64,000 bases of DNA from contig JAHEFI010000002.1 of the NCBI GenBank assembly GCA_024640255.1, forward strand, positions 1 through 64,000, given 5' to 3'. The stretch is from Bacteroidota bacterium (GTDB taxonomy: Bacteria > Bacteroidota > Bacteroidia > Chitinophagales > Chitinophagaceae). Within the stretch, counting starts at the first letter, position 1; each line of letters starts with the position of its first letter. Under the pieces are notes generated by a model that saw only the letters and a program-made list of their open reading frames with translations, searched no databases and was not told the DNA's origin. Below are positions 34,011 through 43,419 of this stretch, in pieces. A program made the position numbers and the translations under genes.

Positions 34011-34158
34011 AGCAATTCGTTAAAATGTGAATAATCGTTAAAATGACTAGGTTAAATTATGTAAAAAATGGCAATTTGGCCAATTATTTTTATGAATGAA
34101 CCAATTCCGCCCGCTTTCGTTATAATAGAGTAAATTGCTATACTATAAAAGTCAAGTT
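34011..34158. promoter_or_regulatory. Divergent region with a direct repeat and a near-palindrome
   Basis: Two copies of CGTTAAAATG (34018-34027 and 34036-34045, 18 bases apart) lie just before the start of the exported oxidoreductase. A near-palindrome around TTTGGCCAATT lies near 34075. The plus-strand aldehyde dehydrogenase would be read from the same space. No -7 element matches the consensus fully. Confidence 0.35.
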
Positions 34159-35526
34159 ATGCTAACTAAATTGGAAGGGTTAAAGCAGTATTTTCAGTCT
34201 GGAGCAACCCAAAGCTATGCTTTTAGAATCTTACAATTAAAGAGATTAAAGCAAATTGTATTAGAACACGAAAAGGAATTATACCAAGCCTTACATACCG
34301 ATTTAAAAAAATCTGACGAAGAATCTTGGGCTACGGAAATTGGTTTTTTCTTGAATGAACTCAATTATACCATTGATCATTTGAAAGAGTGGATGCAGCC
34401 TAGTTCGGTGCCTACTAATTTATTAAATCAGCCTTCTAGTTGTTATACCGTTAGAGAACCATTAGGTGTGGTTTGTATTATTGCTCCATGGAATTATCCT
34501 TTCCAATTATTGTTCACTCCCATGATTGGTGCAATTGCTGGCGGTAACTGTGTGGTTTTAAAACCAAGTGAGTTTGCTCCTGCCACTGCTACTGTGATGG
34601 CTAAAATATGTAAAGCTTTATTTCCTGAAAATTATGTTTTATATGTAGAAGGCGAGGGTGCACAAGTCTTACCTGCTATGTTTACTAATTTTAGATTTGA
34701 TCATATTTTTTATACGGGTAGTACAGTGGTGGGTAGAATTATTTACCAACAAGCTGCTGATAAATTAGTACCAGTGACTTTAGAATTGGGAGGTAAAAGT
34801 CCGGCAGTTGTTGCACCTGATGCGAACATGCGTGTTGCTGCCAGAAGAATTGCTAATTCTAAATTTTCTAATGCAGGCCAGATGTGTGTTGCTCCTGATT
34901 ATGTTTTAGTACCTACAGCTTTTAAAGAAATTTTAATAGAAGAATTAATTAAAGCCATTCAACAATTTTACGGAGTTGATACGGAAGCTTCTAATGGTTA
35001 TGGTAAAATTATTAATGAAAAGCAATGGCAAAGATTGGTTAGTTATTTAGCAGATGGTAAAATTGTTTATGGTGGTAAATCTAATGCTGCTAGCTTACAT
35101 ATCGAACCAACTATTTTAACAGAAGTTTCAGTAGATAGTAAAGTAATGCAGGATGAAATTTTTGGACCTATACTTCCTGTATTAACTTATGATAGTAATG
35201 AAGAAGCCTTAGCTATTATCAGAAGAAATCCTAATCCTTTAGCATTTTATGTATTCACTAATGATAACGCTACTGAACAGTATTGGTTAACCAATGTGCC
35301 TTCTGGTGGAGCTTGTGTAAATAATACTAGCTGGCATTTAACCAATCACGCGCTTCCTTTTGGTGGCCGTGGTTTTAGCGGTTTGGGTGGATATCATGGT
35401 AAATTGAGCTTTGATACATTTACACATTTAAAATCTGTAATGAAAACGCCTACATGGATTGATCCAGATTTGAAATATCCGCCGTATAAAGGCAAGGGTT
35501 GGTTATTGAAGAAATTAATTGGTTAA
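34159..35526 (+). CDS. Aldehyde dehydrogenase (ALDH3-like)
   Basis: NAD(P)-dependent oxidation of aldehydes to acids. The catalytic Cys lies in NAGQMCVAPDY (about C243) and the general-base Glu in LELGGKSPAVV (E209); IIAPWNYPFQLLFTPMIGAI and the C-terminal GGRGFSGLGGYHGKLSFDT support the ALDH3 branch, which has a shorter N-terminus. The start is the ATG at 34159 (455 aa); the frame opens at TTG 34135, which would add eight residues. It is closely followed by the glutathione peroxidase gene, 2 bases after its stop. Confidence 0.92.
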   Translation: MLTKLEGLKQYFQSGATQSYAFRILQLKRLKQIVLEHEKELYQALHTDLKKSDEESWATEIGFFLNELNYTIDHLKEWMQPSSVPTNLLNQPSSCYTVREPLGVVCIIAPWNYPFQLLFTPMIGAIAGGNCVVLKPSEFAPATATVMAKICKALFPENYVLYVEGEGAQVLPAMFTNFRFDHIFYTGSTVVGRIIYQQAADKLVPVTLELGGKSPAVVAPDANMRVAARRIANSKFSNAGQMCVAPDYVLVPTAFKEILIEELIKAIQQFYGVDTEASNGYGKIINEKQWQRLVSYLADGKIVYGGKSNAASLHIEPTILTEVSVDSKVMQDEIFGPILPVLTYDSNEEALAIIRRNPNPLAFYVFTNDNATEQYWLTNVPSGGACVNNTSWHLTNHALPFGGRGFSGLGGYHGKLSFDTFTHLKSVMKTPTWIDPDLKYPPYKGKGWLLKKLIG

Positions 35527-35528
35527 TA

Positions 35529-36197
35529 ATGATTAAAAAATCGATCATGATAAAAATTGGAATTGCTATTGGCATTTTAGTGGCAGCGGCTATGCTGATG
35601 AAAAAGAAAGACATGTCTTATAGACAATCTATTTTGAAAACCATGTATCCTGTAATTATGTGGTCGAGTAAGGCTGCTGGTAAAAAGCAAACTCTTTTTA
35701 ATAAAGATCAAGTAAAGCCAACTACTTCTTTTTATTCATTGCATGCTACTGATATCAATGGTGCAAATTTTGATTTTGCATCTTTAAAAGGTAAAAAAGT
35801 ATTGATTGTAAACACTGCAAGTGATTGTGGTTTTACTGGACAATATGAAGCCTTAGAAAAATTGTCTAAACAATTTGAAGGCAAATTAGTAGTGATTGGC
35901 TTTCCTGCCAATGACTTTAAAGAACAAGAAAAAGCAGATGAAAAAAATATTGCTAGTTTCTGTCAAAAAAATTATGGTGTAACTTTTCCTTTGATGTCTA
36001 AATCTATTGTGATTAAGAAAAATCATCAGAACGAAGTTTACAAGTGGTTGACTGATTTATCTTTAAATGGTTGGTGTAGTCAAGAACCTGCTTGGAATTT
36101 TTGTAAATATTTGATTAACGAAGAGGGCGTGTTAACACATTATTTCCCAATGACAGTGGATCCTTTGGATCAGTCAGTAATCAATGCGATTAATTAA
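35529..36197 (+). CDS. Membrane-anchored glutathione peroxidase family protein
   Basis: 222 aa thiol peroxidase. An N-terminal hydrophobic segment (KIGIAIGILVAAAMLM) could anchor it in the inner membrane. The peroxidatic residue is Cys, not Sec, in NTASDCGFTGQYE (C100); VIGFPANDFKEQE and PAWNFCKYLI are the other family motifs, with Asp at the position where the catalytic Gln is usual. It starts right after the aldehyde dehydrogenase. Its 3' end overlaps the dus gene on the other strand by 8 bases. Confidence 0.9.
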   Translation: MIKKSIMIKIGIAIGILVAAAMLMKKKDMSYRQSILKTMYPVIMWSSKAAGKKQTLFNKDQVKPTTSFYSLHATDINGANFDFASLKGKKVLIVNTASDCGFTGQYEALEKLSKQFEGKLVVIGFPANDFKEQEKADEKNIASFCQKNYGVTFPLMSKSIVIKKNHQNEVYKWLTDLSLNGWCSQEPAWNFCKYLINEEGVLTHYFPMTVDPLDQSVINAIN

Positions 36198-37230
36198 TAG
36201 GGCAGTGCTCGTGGTAGTTTTCTAAAACTATTTTACCAGACTCAATCACCATGTCTTTATAAGTGGTTTTGATCTCATCTAATACCGCTTCAATCTCTGC
36301 TTGTTCTGTCATGCGTACTAATTTTGCACGATAGTCTTTAATATTTGGTAAGCCTCTTAAATAGTTGGCATAATGTCTTCTCATTTCATTGATCCCTGCA
36401 ATAGGCCCCTTCCATGCCAATGATCCAATTAAATGTTTTCTTGCTACTTCTACTCTTTCTTCAATTGTAGGTCCAGCCATATGTTCGCCTGTTGCAATAA
36501 AATGTTTGATTTCTCTAAAGATCCATGGGTAACCAATCGCTGCTCTTCCAATCATGATTCCGTCCACTCCATATTTATTTTTATATTCAACTGCTTTTTC
36601 TGGAGAATTAATATCGCCATTCCCAAAAATTGGAATATGAATTCTAGGATCGTTTTTAACTTCTCCAATCATGGTCCAATCTGCTTCACCTTTATACATT
36701 TGCATTCTTGTTCTACCATGAATGGCTAATGCTTTGATTCCTACATCTTGTAATCTTAAAGCAACTTCATGAATATTTTTAGTGCTTTCATCCCAACCCA
36801 ATCTTGTTTTTACTGTTACTGGTAAATTGGTACTTTTTACTACAGACTCGGTTAGTCTTACCATTAGGTCCAAGTCTTTTAGCACTCCTGCACCGGCACC
36901 CTTCATGGCTACTTTTTTTACTGGGCAACCAAAATTGATATCAATTAAATCTGGGTTAACAGTATCTACTATTTTGGTACAAAGTGCTAAAGCTTCCTCG
37001 TCTCCTCCAAAAATTTGAATACCTATAGGTCTTTCATAATCATATATATCCAGCTTTTGCTTGCTCTTAATGGCATCTCTAATAAGCCCCTCACTACTAA
37101 TAAATTCGGTATACATTAGGTCGGCACCATTGTCTTTACACACTGCTCTAAAGGGGGGATCGCTAACATCCTCCATTGGAGCGAGTAATAAGGGGAAATC
37201 CGGTAATTGTATATTGCCTATAGAAACCAT
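36190..37230 (-). CDS. dusB: tRNA-dihydrouridine synthase
   Basis: Flavin-dependent reduction of uridines in the tRNA D-loop. Motifs: LLAPMEDVSDPPFRAVCKDN, INFGCPVKKVAMKGAGAGVL (the active-site Cys), TVKTRLGWDESTKN and IHGRTRMQMYKGEADW. The end MRRHYANYLRGLPNIKDYR is typical of the DusB branch. At 346 aa it is normal. It is transcribed convergently with the peroxidase and overlaps it at the 3' end; the upstream gene on the other strand is a CPBP protease. Confidence 0.93.
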   Translation of the reverse strand: MVSIGNIQLPDFPLLLAPMEDVSDPPFRAVCKDNGADLMYTEFISSEGLIRDAIKSKQKLDIYDYERPIGIQIFGGDEEALALCTKIVDTVNPDLIDINFGCPVKKVAMKGAGAGVLKDLDLMVRLTESVVKSTNLPVTVKTRLGWDESTKNIHEVALRLQDVGIKALAIHGRTRMQMYKGEADWTMIGEVKNDPRIHIPIFGNGDINSPEKAVEYKNKYGVDGIMIGRAAIGYPWIFREIKHFIATGEHMAGPTIEERVEVARKHLIGSLAWKGPIAGINEMRRHYANYLRGLPNIKDYRAKLVRMTEQAEIEAVLDEIKTTYKDMVIESGKIVLENYHEHCPIN

Positions 37231-37291
37231 ATGAATTCATTATCTTGCATCTAATCGATACGGTTGCAAAGGTACCAATAAATTATTTTAC

Positions 37292-38185
37292 ATGGAATCT
37301 GGTTCTAATTCAATTTTTGCTATGTCTGGGCCAATGAGATTGGCCTTGTTTATGGCTATTACTGGAATTTGTATGATTGCCGGTGCTTTTATTAGCTTTT
37401 CCATTGTCGCAGCTTTATTGAATGTACGATTTGCCGAAATGCAAACCATTTTGCTTTTACCTGAGCATGCTCAAATGGCTCAGTTGGCCAATGCTTTGGC
37501 CTCGGTTATTGCTTTTGGTTTGCCAAGTATTGCTATTGCTTTTTTTGCAAAAGGGTATTGGTTACGCAATTTGGGATTTAATGGCATTGGAAATACCACA
37601 CAAGTAGGCTTGGTTATTGTTTTAGCTATTGCTGGTTTATTCTTGAGTGGTTCTTTGGGAGACTTGACTGAAAAAATTCCTTTACCCTCTTCATTGGAGT
37701 CTTGGGCTAAAGGCATGGAGGATCAGTATAAAAAAGCCTTGCTCGCTATGACGCAAATGAAATCTTTTCTAGATTTATTTTTTGCATTAGTGACGGTGGC
37801 TTTATTACCTGCCATTGTAGAAGAGCTTTTTTTTAGAGCAAGTTTGCAAAGTATATTCATGGATTGGTTTGGTAAACCTTATTGGGCCATAGTTATTACA
37901 GCTATTATTTTTAGCGCTATCCATTTTTCTTATTATGGTTTCTTGTCTAGAATGTCTTTAGGTATTGTATTGGGTTATATTTATTACTATACTAAAACTA
38001 TATGGTTACCCATGTTAATGCATTTTATCAATAATGCTATTGGTGTGACTACCTTGTATTTTGTTAGGGATAATCCACAAAAAGTGGAAGCTGTGGTAAA
38101 TGGTAATCTAACCTATTATTGGGTTTTTATTGCTATTATTGTAGTGTATCTATTATTAAAAAAATTAAAAGAGTATGGCGCTTAA
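37292..38185 (+). CDS. CPBP family intramembrane metalloprotease (Abi/CAAX-type)
   Basis: 297 aa integral membrane protein with about seven to eight hydrophobic segments. The signature appears as EELFFRASLQ (E177, E178) with a later IFSAIHFSYYGFLS and an Asn-containing MLMHFINN, which together form the active site of this family. The mammalian relatives cleave prenylated proteins; bacterial ones act in other processing roles. The substrate is unknown. It overlaps cdsA by 11 bases, so the two are probably translationally coupled. Confidence 0.9.
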   Translation: MESGSNSIFAMSGPMRLALFMAITGICMIAGAFISFSIVAALLNVRFAEMQTILLLPEHAQMAQLANALASVIAFGLPSIAIAFFAKGYWLRNLGFNGIGNTTQVGLVIVLAIAGLFLSGSLGDLTEKIPLPSSLESWAKGMEDQYKKALLAMTQMKSFLDLFFALVTVALLPAIVEELFFRASLQSIFMDWFGKPYWAIVITAIIFSAIHFSYYGFLSRMSLGIVLGYIYYYTKTIWLPMLMHFINNAIGVTTLYFVRDNPQKVEAVVNGNLTYYWVFIAIIVVYLLLKKLKEYGA

Positions 38186-39035
38186 TGTATCTGTTTTTAA
38201 AACAAGAACTATTTCTGCAATTGTTTTTGCCATTATTATGATTGCTGGTTTAGTGATTAACCAATGGTCATTTTTTATCTTGTTTACTATTATTCAATTA
38301 GGTTGCTTGAATGAGTATATTAAGTTAATGGGTTTGATTTATCCAGAGTATCACTCTTTAGCACCCACTCATCGTTGGGGATTATTATTAGTAGGGGTTG
38401 TGATGATGATGGTTTTAGCGCCTAATTCTCTAGGAGTTAATGGATATAGTATTAAATATATTGGAAGTAAAATTTTACCTGTATTATTAGTAATGATGGT
38501 AGCAGGCGAATTGTATTATAAGAAATCCAATTTGCAGAATGTAGCTATTTCTTTCTTTGGATTGATTTATATCCCTATGTGTTTGAGTTTAATGTTTCAG
38601 TTAAGAAATTTTATGGTGAATACCTTTTTTCTTAACTGGGCTTTCTCTATTCCATTATTAGTGATTGCAACTATTTGGATTAATGATACTATGGCTTATA
38701 TAGTAGGTTCTTTTATTGGTAAAAGACAATTGTCTCCAGTGTCACCCAATAAAACATGGGAAGGTACCATTGCTGGTATTGTTATTTCAGTTTTAGTGGT
38801 TTCTAAAATATTGGGTATTTGGATTCCTATTCAAGAGAAATACATTTTTTTAATTAGCACTGTTGCGGCCATTGCCGGTACTTTTGGTGATTTATTTGAA
38901 AGTAAATTAAAGAGATTGGCTGGCGTGAAAGATAGTGGTAGCATGATGCCTGGCCATGGCGGATTCTTAGATAGATTTGATTCTATTCTATTTGCCGTTC
39001 CATTTGTTTGGCTAGTATTACAAATGCTGTTTTAA
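38175..39035 (+). CDS. cdsA: Phosphatidate cytidylyltransferase
   Basis: Makes CDP-diacylglycerol, the precursor of bacterial phospholipids. Eight or so membrane segments. The signature SVSPNKTWEGTIAGI and the C-terminal SKLKRLAGVKDSGSMMPGHG with GGFLDRFDS are diagnostic. At 286 aa it is of normal length. It is the middle gene of a CPBP-cdsA-psd run, and psd follows after 32 bases with its own -7 element. Confidence 0.96.
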   Translation: MALNVSVFKTRTISAIVFAIIMIAGLVINQWSFFILFTIIQLGCLNEYIKLMGLIYPEYHSLAPTHRWGLLLVGVVMMMVLAPNSLGVNGYSIKYIGSKILPVLLVMMVAGELYYKKSNLQNVAISFFGLIYIPMCLSLMFQLRNFMVNTFFLNWAFSIPLLVIATIWINDTMAYIVGSFIGKRQLSPVSPNKTWEGTIAGIVISVLVVSKILGIWIPIQEKYIFLISTVAAIAGTFGDLFESKLKRLAGVKDSGSMMPGHGGFLDRFDSILFAVPFVWLVLQMLF

Positions 39036-39042
39036 TTTTTCG

Positions 39043-39050
39043 TAAGTTTG
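39043..39050 (+). promoter_or_regulatory. -7 element upstream of psd
   Basis: TAAGTTTG matches TAnnTTTG and lies 17 bases before the ATG of psd. No obvious -33 TTG at the usual distance, so psd may have a weak promoter of its own besides readthrough from cdsA. Confidence 0.4.
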
Positions 39051-39067
39051 CGCTTTAATAGAATTAT

Positions 39068-39724
39068 ATGACAATTCATAGAGAAGGTACCGCTACAATA
39101 TCATTGGTGGCATTAGTAGTAGGTTTATTAAATATTGCTAATTTTTCTTACTTATTTCCAATCAGTGAAATAGCTGCTTGGGCGGTATTTATTATCTTAT
39201 TAGGATTCTTTTTATTTATTGTTTCTTTTTTTAGAATGCCTAAGAGAAAGCATACTATTGATAATAGTGCCATTGTTTCTCCTGCGGATGGTAAAGTAGT
39301 AGTGATTGAAGAAGTGGAGCCAGATGAATATTATAAAGAGAAAAGAGTTCAAATTAGTGTTTTCATGAGTCCTGCAAATGTGCATGTGAATAGAATGCCT
39401 ATTGCTGGAAATATTATCTATAATCAATACCATCCTGGTAAATACTTAGTAGCATGGCATCCTAAATCTTCTACTGATAATGAAAGATGGTCTGTGGTGG
39501 TAGAAAATGAAAAGGGTAGCATTTTGTGTAAACAAATTGCAGGTGCTTTGGCTAGAAGAATTTGTAATTATGCTGGTGTTGGAACTAAGTACCAACAATG
39601 CGACGAATATGGCTTTATTAAATTTGGTAGCAGGGTAGATTTACTATTACCAGTGAGCGCTCAGATTGAGTGTAAAATTGGGGATACAGTAAAAGGAGGT
39701 GTTTCTGTTTTAGCTAAATGGTAA
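39068..39724 (+). CDS. psd: Phosphatidylserine decarboxylase family protein
   Basis: Converts phosphatidylserine to phosphatidylethanolamine using a self-generated pyruvoyl group. A hydrophobic N-terminal anchor of two segments is followed by the catalytic domain; SVFMSPANVHVNRMPIAG is typical. The autocleavage site is GFIKFGSRVDLLLP, with cleavage expected between G187 and S188. At 218 aa it belongs to the short archaetidylserine-decarboxylase-like branch. Its stop abuts the stop of the convergent phosphatase gene with no spacer. Confidence 0.93.
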   Translation: MTIHREGTATISLVALVVGLLNIANFSYLFPISEIAAWAVFIILLGFFLFIVSFFRMPKRKHTIDNSAIVSPADGKVVVIEEVEPDEYYKEKRVQISVFMSPANVHVNRMPIAGNIIYNQYHPGKYLVAWHPKSSTDNERWSVVVENEKGSILCKQIAGALARRICNYAGVGTKYQQCDEYGFIKFGSRVDLLLPVSAQIECKIGDTVKGGVSVLAKW

Positions 39725-40420
39725 TTACAAAAAGCTTTCCAATTCTTTTAAGTGTGTAATAGTGTAAGTTGCTGGAATAGTAGGCACTACTTCTAAATGA
39801 TTTACAAATACGGTATCCATACCTATATTAATTCCTCCCTGTATATCTGCTGCTTCATTGTCTCCAATCATTAAACTAGTTTTAACTTCTGCGTTAGAAG
39901 CTTTTAAAGCATACTCAAATATTTCTCTATGAGGTTTTAAACTATTACTAGCTTCTGAAGTGATCACTTCTATAAAATATTTAGCTAAATCGGAATTTTG
40001 TATTTTCTTGAACTGTACTGCTTGAAAGCCATTGGTGATCAAATGCATTTTATACCCTTTGTTTTGTAAGTATTCCAAAATTTCATGGGTGTATGGAAAT
40101 AGATTGGTTTTATCTGGCAGTATATCCAAATAATCATGTGACATAGATTTAGATAATGTCTCATCTGCAATTTTAAAATCCAACAAGCTTAAATAAATAC
40201 GCTTCCATCTTAATTCTTCTTGTTTAATAAAGCCTTTAGTATATCTATCCCAAAGACGATGATTGTGCTCGCTATATATCGCATAAAATCCCTCAAAATC
40301 GTTGATGCCCTTATCGGCCAATTCGTATTTATGGTGAAGGTCTAAAAGGGTTTCTTTGGAGTTTAACTCAAAGTCCCAAATGGTATGATCTAAATCAAAA
40401 AAGAGGTCTTTATATTTCAT
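39725..40420 (-). CDS. YjjG family noncanonical pyrimidine nucleotidase (HAD superfamily)
   Basis: 231 aa phosphatase of the HAD superfamily that dephosphorylates damaged or noncanonical pyrimidine nucleotides in homologues. The nucleophile motif is LFFDLDHTIWDF (D9, D11); LITNGFQAVQFKKI is motif II and MIGDNEAADIQGGINIGMD contains the motif IV acids. The cap domain lies between residues ~15 and 85. There is no signal peptide. It is divergent from the SDR gene with a 69-base spacer, and its 3' end abuts psd. Confidence 0.9.
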   Translation of the reverse strand: MKYKDLFFDLDHTIWDFELNSKETLLDLHHKYELADKGINDFEGFYAIYSEHNHRLWDRYTKGFIKQEELRWKRIYLSLLDFKIADETLSKSMSHDYLDILPDKTNLFPYTHEILEYLQNKGYKMHLITNGFQAVQFKKIQNSDLAKYFIEVITSEASNSLKPHREIFEYALKASNAEVKTSLMIGDNEAADIQGGINIGMDTVFVNHLEVVPTIPATYTITHLKELESFL

Positions 40421-40489
40421 TTATAGCTGTATATGTAGCGAATTTACAATATTGCTCCTATCTTTATTCAATATTAGTATTGTATTTAT

Positions 40490-41188
40490 ATGAACATTGT
40501 TATTACTGGAGCATCTAAAGGAATTGGGTTTGCCATTGCAAAAAAATTTGCATCACATGGACACCATCTTTTCTTAACAAGTAAAACCCCTGCTGATCTA
40601 GTGAAAGCAGTGGAAGAATTAAAGCAATTATTTCCTTCTTGTACAATTGAGGGGATTCATGCCGATTTATCTATTGAAGGTCAGGTGCATTGTTTTACTG
40701 AATGGTGCTTATTGCATACAAAGCCTGATATTCTTGTAAATAATGCTGGCTATTTCTTACCAGGTAAAATTTCGGAAGAAGCGCCTGGTACTTTGGAAGC
40801 ACAATTAAATGCCAACTTATTATCTGCTTATTATACCACTAAAGATTTATTACCTGCTATGTTGCAAAAAGGCAAGGGACATATTTTTAATATTTGTTCA
40901 ATTGCCTCTTTGGATGCTTATGAAAATGGCGGCTCTTATAGCATTACTAAATTTGCTTTATTAGGGTTTTCAAAAAATCTTAGATTGGAATTAAAAGATA
41001 AGGGTATTAAAGTTACCTCTGTTTGCCCAGGTGCCGTGTATACCAATAGCTGGAAGGGTTCTGGGGTTGATCCAAAAAGAATTATGGAAGCAGCGGATAT
41101 TGCTGATATGATCTATGCTGCTAGCCAATTAAGTCCTCAAGCAGTTGTTGAAGATATTGTGATGAGACCTCAATTGGGAGATTTATAA
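40490..41188 (+). CDS. Short-chain dehydrogenase/reductase
   Basis: 232 aa SDR oxidoreductase. The NAD(P)-binding motif TGASKGIGFAIAKK starts at residue ~6, followed by NNAGYFLPGK; the catalytic Ser is in NICSIASLD and the Tyr-Lys in YSITKFALLG (Y150, K154). GVDPKRIMEAADIADMIYA near the C-terminus is usual for the family. The substrate is not predictable. Its 3' end overlaps the convergent small gene by 6 bases. Confidence 0.92.
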   Translation: MNIVITGASKGIGFAIAKKFASHGHHLFLTSKTPADLVKAVEELKQLFPSCTIEGIHADLSIEGQVHCFTEWCLLHTKPDILVNNAGYFLPGKISEEAPGTLEAQLNANLLSAYYTTKDLLPAMLQKGKGHIFNICSIASLDAYENGGSYSITKFALLGFSKNLRLELKDKGIKVTSVCPGAVYTNSWKGSGVDPKRIMEAADIADMIYAASQLSPQAVVEDIVMRPQLGDL

Positions 41189-41467
41189 TTTTTCTTCATC
41201 ATCAATTGAATCATCTGCTTTTGGCGTAGAGAACATTTCTCTAGCTTTTTTTGTTGCTGCTAACCTTTCTATTACCACCTCTGCAATTAACTTTCCTGCA
41301 TCTTCATTAGGATGTGTTTGTAAAATATACTTAAGCTTGGCTTCTGATACATCAATACGATAAAGCAATTGCACTAATTTGGAGAAATCATTTTTAATGA
41401 GTTCGTTAATAGCGTTGGCTAAATGTTCTGGGCTTAATTTTTCTAAAGCTTGAATGCTTAATTCCAT
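41183..41467 (-). CDS. Conserved hypothetical protein (94 aa)
   Basis: Small acidic protein without recognised domain. It appears all-helical, for example LEKLSPEHLANAINELIK and IAEVVIERLAATKKAREMF, and ends in an Asp/Glu-rich tail. It begins one base after the stop of the TIGR02757 gene, which argues that it is translated. Its 3' end overlaps the convergent SDR gene. I know of no function. Confidence 0.7.
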   Translation of the reverse strand: MELSIQALEKLSPEHLANAINELIKNDFSKLVQLLYRIDVSEAKLKYILQTHPNEDAGKLIAEVVIERLAATKKAREMFSTPKADDSIDDEEKL

Positions 41468-41468
41468 C

Positions 41469-42248
41469 TTATATTATTTTTTCAATGACGCCTAAGCTAA
41501 ACAAAGCAAAATCATATTTCACTGGATCTTTACGATCTAAAGTTCTGCAATAATTGGTTAATTCCAATGCAGCTTGCCAATCAGTTTGTGGTCTTGTTAA
41601 TATACCTAAGGTTCGGGCTATTCTAGCTACATGTACATCAATGGGAATAATCAATTCGCTAGGTTTTATAGTATCCCAAATGCCAAAATCCACCCCCGCA
41701 TTGTCTTTTCTTACCATCCATCTTAAAAACATATTCAGCCTCTTACAAGTGGAACCTGCTATTGGACTGGATATATGCTTTTTGGTTCTTGTAGGCGCAT
41801 CTTCTAAGCTCATGAAATATTGTTGAAAATGAATCAAGGCCTCTGTTACATTATTTATTTTTTTACCCGTAGTTTGATGAGTGAAAAAGGCAGATTCCAA
41901 ACTTTCATGTTGCTGATAATGCTCTTTTAAAAAAGCAATACAATATAAAAGATCGGTATCATTAAATGTGCGATGCTTGAATCCAAATAGTTTCTTCAAA
42001 TCCTTGGGTTCATGAGACAAGCAAAATACATGTGGCGCATTGTCCATTTTTTGCATTAACTCTTTGGACTTATTGATGATAGTTGTTCTATTACCCCAGG
42101 CAAATAGGGCAGCAAAAAAAGCAGCAATTTCGATGTCTTGCTGCTTTTGAAATAAATGCGGTATACAAATGGGATCTTTGGGTATAAAGCTTACTTGATT
42201 GTATTGCTTTACTTTTTGATCTATTATCTTTTTAATTGCTTCGCTCAT
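41469..42248 (-). CDS. TIGR02757 family protein (DUF2400)
   Basis: 259 aa conserved soluble protein of unknown function. The family motifs are PKDPICIPHLFQKQQDIEIA, RTFNDTDLLYCIAFL, LNMFLRWMVRKDNAGVDFG and IPIDVHVARIARTLGIL, with helix-rich segments that recall DNA-glycosylase-like folds. The start overlaps the stop of the upstream PLP enzyme (TAATG), which indicates coupling. No catalytic role should be inferred. Confidence 0.85.
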   Translation of the reverse strand: MSEAIKKIIDQKVKQYNQVSFIPKDPICIPHLFQKQQDIEIAAFFAALFAWGNRTTIINKSKELMQKMDNAPHVFCLSHEPKDLKKLFGFKHRTFNDTDLLYCIAFLKEHYQQHESLESAFFTHQTTGKKINNVTEALIHFQQYFMSLEDAPTRTKKHISSPIAGSTCKRLNMFLRWMVRKDNAGVDFGIWDTIKPSELIIPIDVHVARIARTLGILTRPQTDWQAALELTNYCRTLDRKDPVKYDFALFSLGVIEKII

Positions 42249-43399
42249 TATCCAATGGCTTGTGCCAAATCTTCTATGATATCTTCTGCATCTTCAATGC
42301 CTACACTTAATCTTATTAATCCATCACTTAATCCATTCGCAATTCTTCTGTCTCTTGGTATACTTGCATGTGTCATGCTGGCTGGATGATTGATTAGCGA
42401 TTCAACACCACCCAAGCTTTCTGCTAAAGAGAATATTTTAGTGGAAGAAAGTACTTTAGTGGCAGCTTCAACCGTATCGTCTTTCAAAGTAAAGCTAATC
42501 ATACCTCCAAATCCTCTCATTTGTTTTTTTGCGATATCGTGGTTATGATGATCTTCAAATCCACACCAAAACACTTTTCCTACCTTGGGATGTTGTCTTA
42601 AATAATGAGCCACTTTAATACCATTCTCACAATGTCTTTGCATTCTTACATGCAATGTTTTTATACCTCTTAATACCAAGAAACAATCCTGTGGTCCCGG
42701 AACAGCTCCTGTACTTTTTTGGATAAAATATAATTGATCTCTTAAGCTTTCATCATTCATCATTAAAGCTCCTTGTATGACATCACTATGACCGCCTAAG
42801 TATTTGGTGGCAGAATGCATTACAATACTAGCACCTTGGTCTAATGGATTTTGTAAATAAGGTGAAGCAAATGTATTGTCTACACAAACGATACAATTAT
42901 TCTTTTTACCAATGTTTGAAACTGCTTCTATATCTGTGATATTCATTAATGGATTAGTAGGCGTCTCAATCCAAATAAGTTTTGTTTTTGGGGTAATCGC
43001 TTTGGCAACATTTTCTGCATTGGCTGTGTCTACATAATTGAAAACGATGCCCATTTTTTCATACACTTTGGAGAACAATCTATAAGTGCCTCCATACATG
43101 TCATGCGCTGCAACCACTTCGTCTCCAGGTACCAATAAGCGCATCACTGCATCTGTTGCCGCTACACCACTACTAAAAGCCAATCCGAATTGGGCATTTT
43201 CAATTACTGCAAATGCTTCTTCTAAGGCAAATCTGGTAGGGTTTTGAGATCTCGCATATTCATATCCTTTATGCACTCCAGGAGAGGCTTGCACAAATGT
43301 AGAAGTTTGGTATATAGGAGTCATAATCGCACCAGTACTTGGATCTGGATGTGCGCCTGCATGTATGTATTTAGTACCTAAGTTTTTTGAACTGCTCAT
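42248..43399 (-). CDS. metB: Cystathionine gamma-synthase/lyase family PLP enzyme
   Basis: 383 aa Cys/Met-metabolism enzyme. The PLP Lys is in MHSATKYLGGHSDVIQGA and the typical SLGGVESLINHPASMTHASI lies near the C-terminus; YEYARSQNPTRFALEEAFA at the start is also characteristic. The family includes cystathionine gamma-synthase, gamma-lyase and O-acetylhomoserine thiolase, which cannot be told apart from motifs alone. Conserved gene order and the start IHAGAHPDPSTGAIM fit a synthase or lyase; the symbol is therefore tentative. It is upstream of TIGR02757 and part of a three-gene operon. Confidence 0.85.
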   Translation of the reverse strand: MSSSKNLGTKYIHAGAHPDPSTGAIMTPIYQTSTFVQASPGVHKGYEYARSQNPTRFALEEAFAVIENAQFGLAFSSGVAATDAVMRLLVPGDEVVAAHDMYGGTYRLFSKVYEKMGIVFNYVDTANAENVAKAITPKTKLIWIETPTNPLMNITDIEAVSNIGKKNNCIVCVDNTFASPYLQNPLDQGASIVMHSATKYLGGHSDVIQGALMMNDESLRDQLYFIQKSTGAVPGPQDCFLVLRGIKTLHVRMQRHCENGIKVAHYLRQHPKVGKVFWCGFEDHHNHDIAKKQMRGFGGMISFTLKDDTVEAATKVLSSTKIFSLAESLGGVESLINHPASMTHASIPRDRRIANGLSDGLIRLSVGIEDAEDIIEDLAQAIG

Positions 43400-43419
43400 A
43401 TTATAATATAATCGATGAA

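Noticed and set aside
34070-34090. Near-palindrome TTTGGCCAATT upstream of the aldehyde dehydrogenase as an operator.
   Set aside because: Short and imperfect in AT-rich DNA; not strong enough alone.
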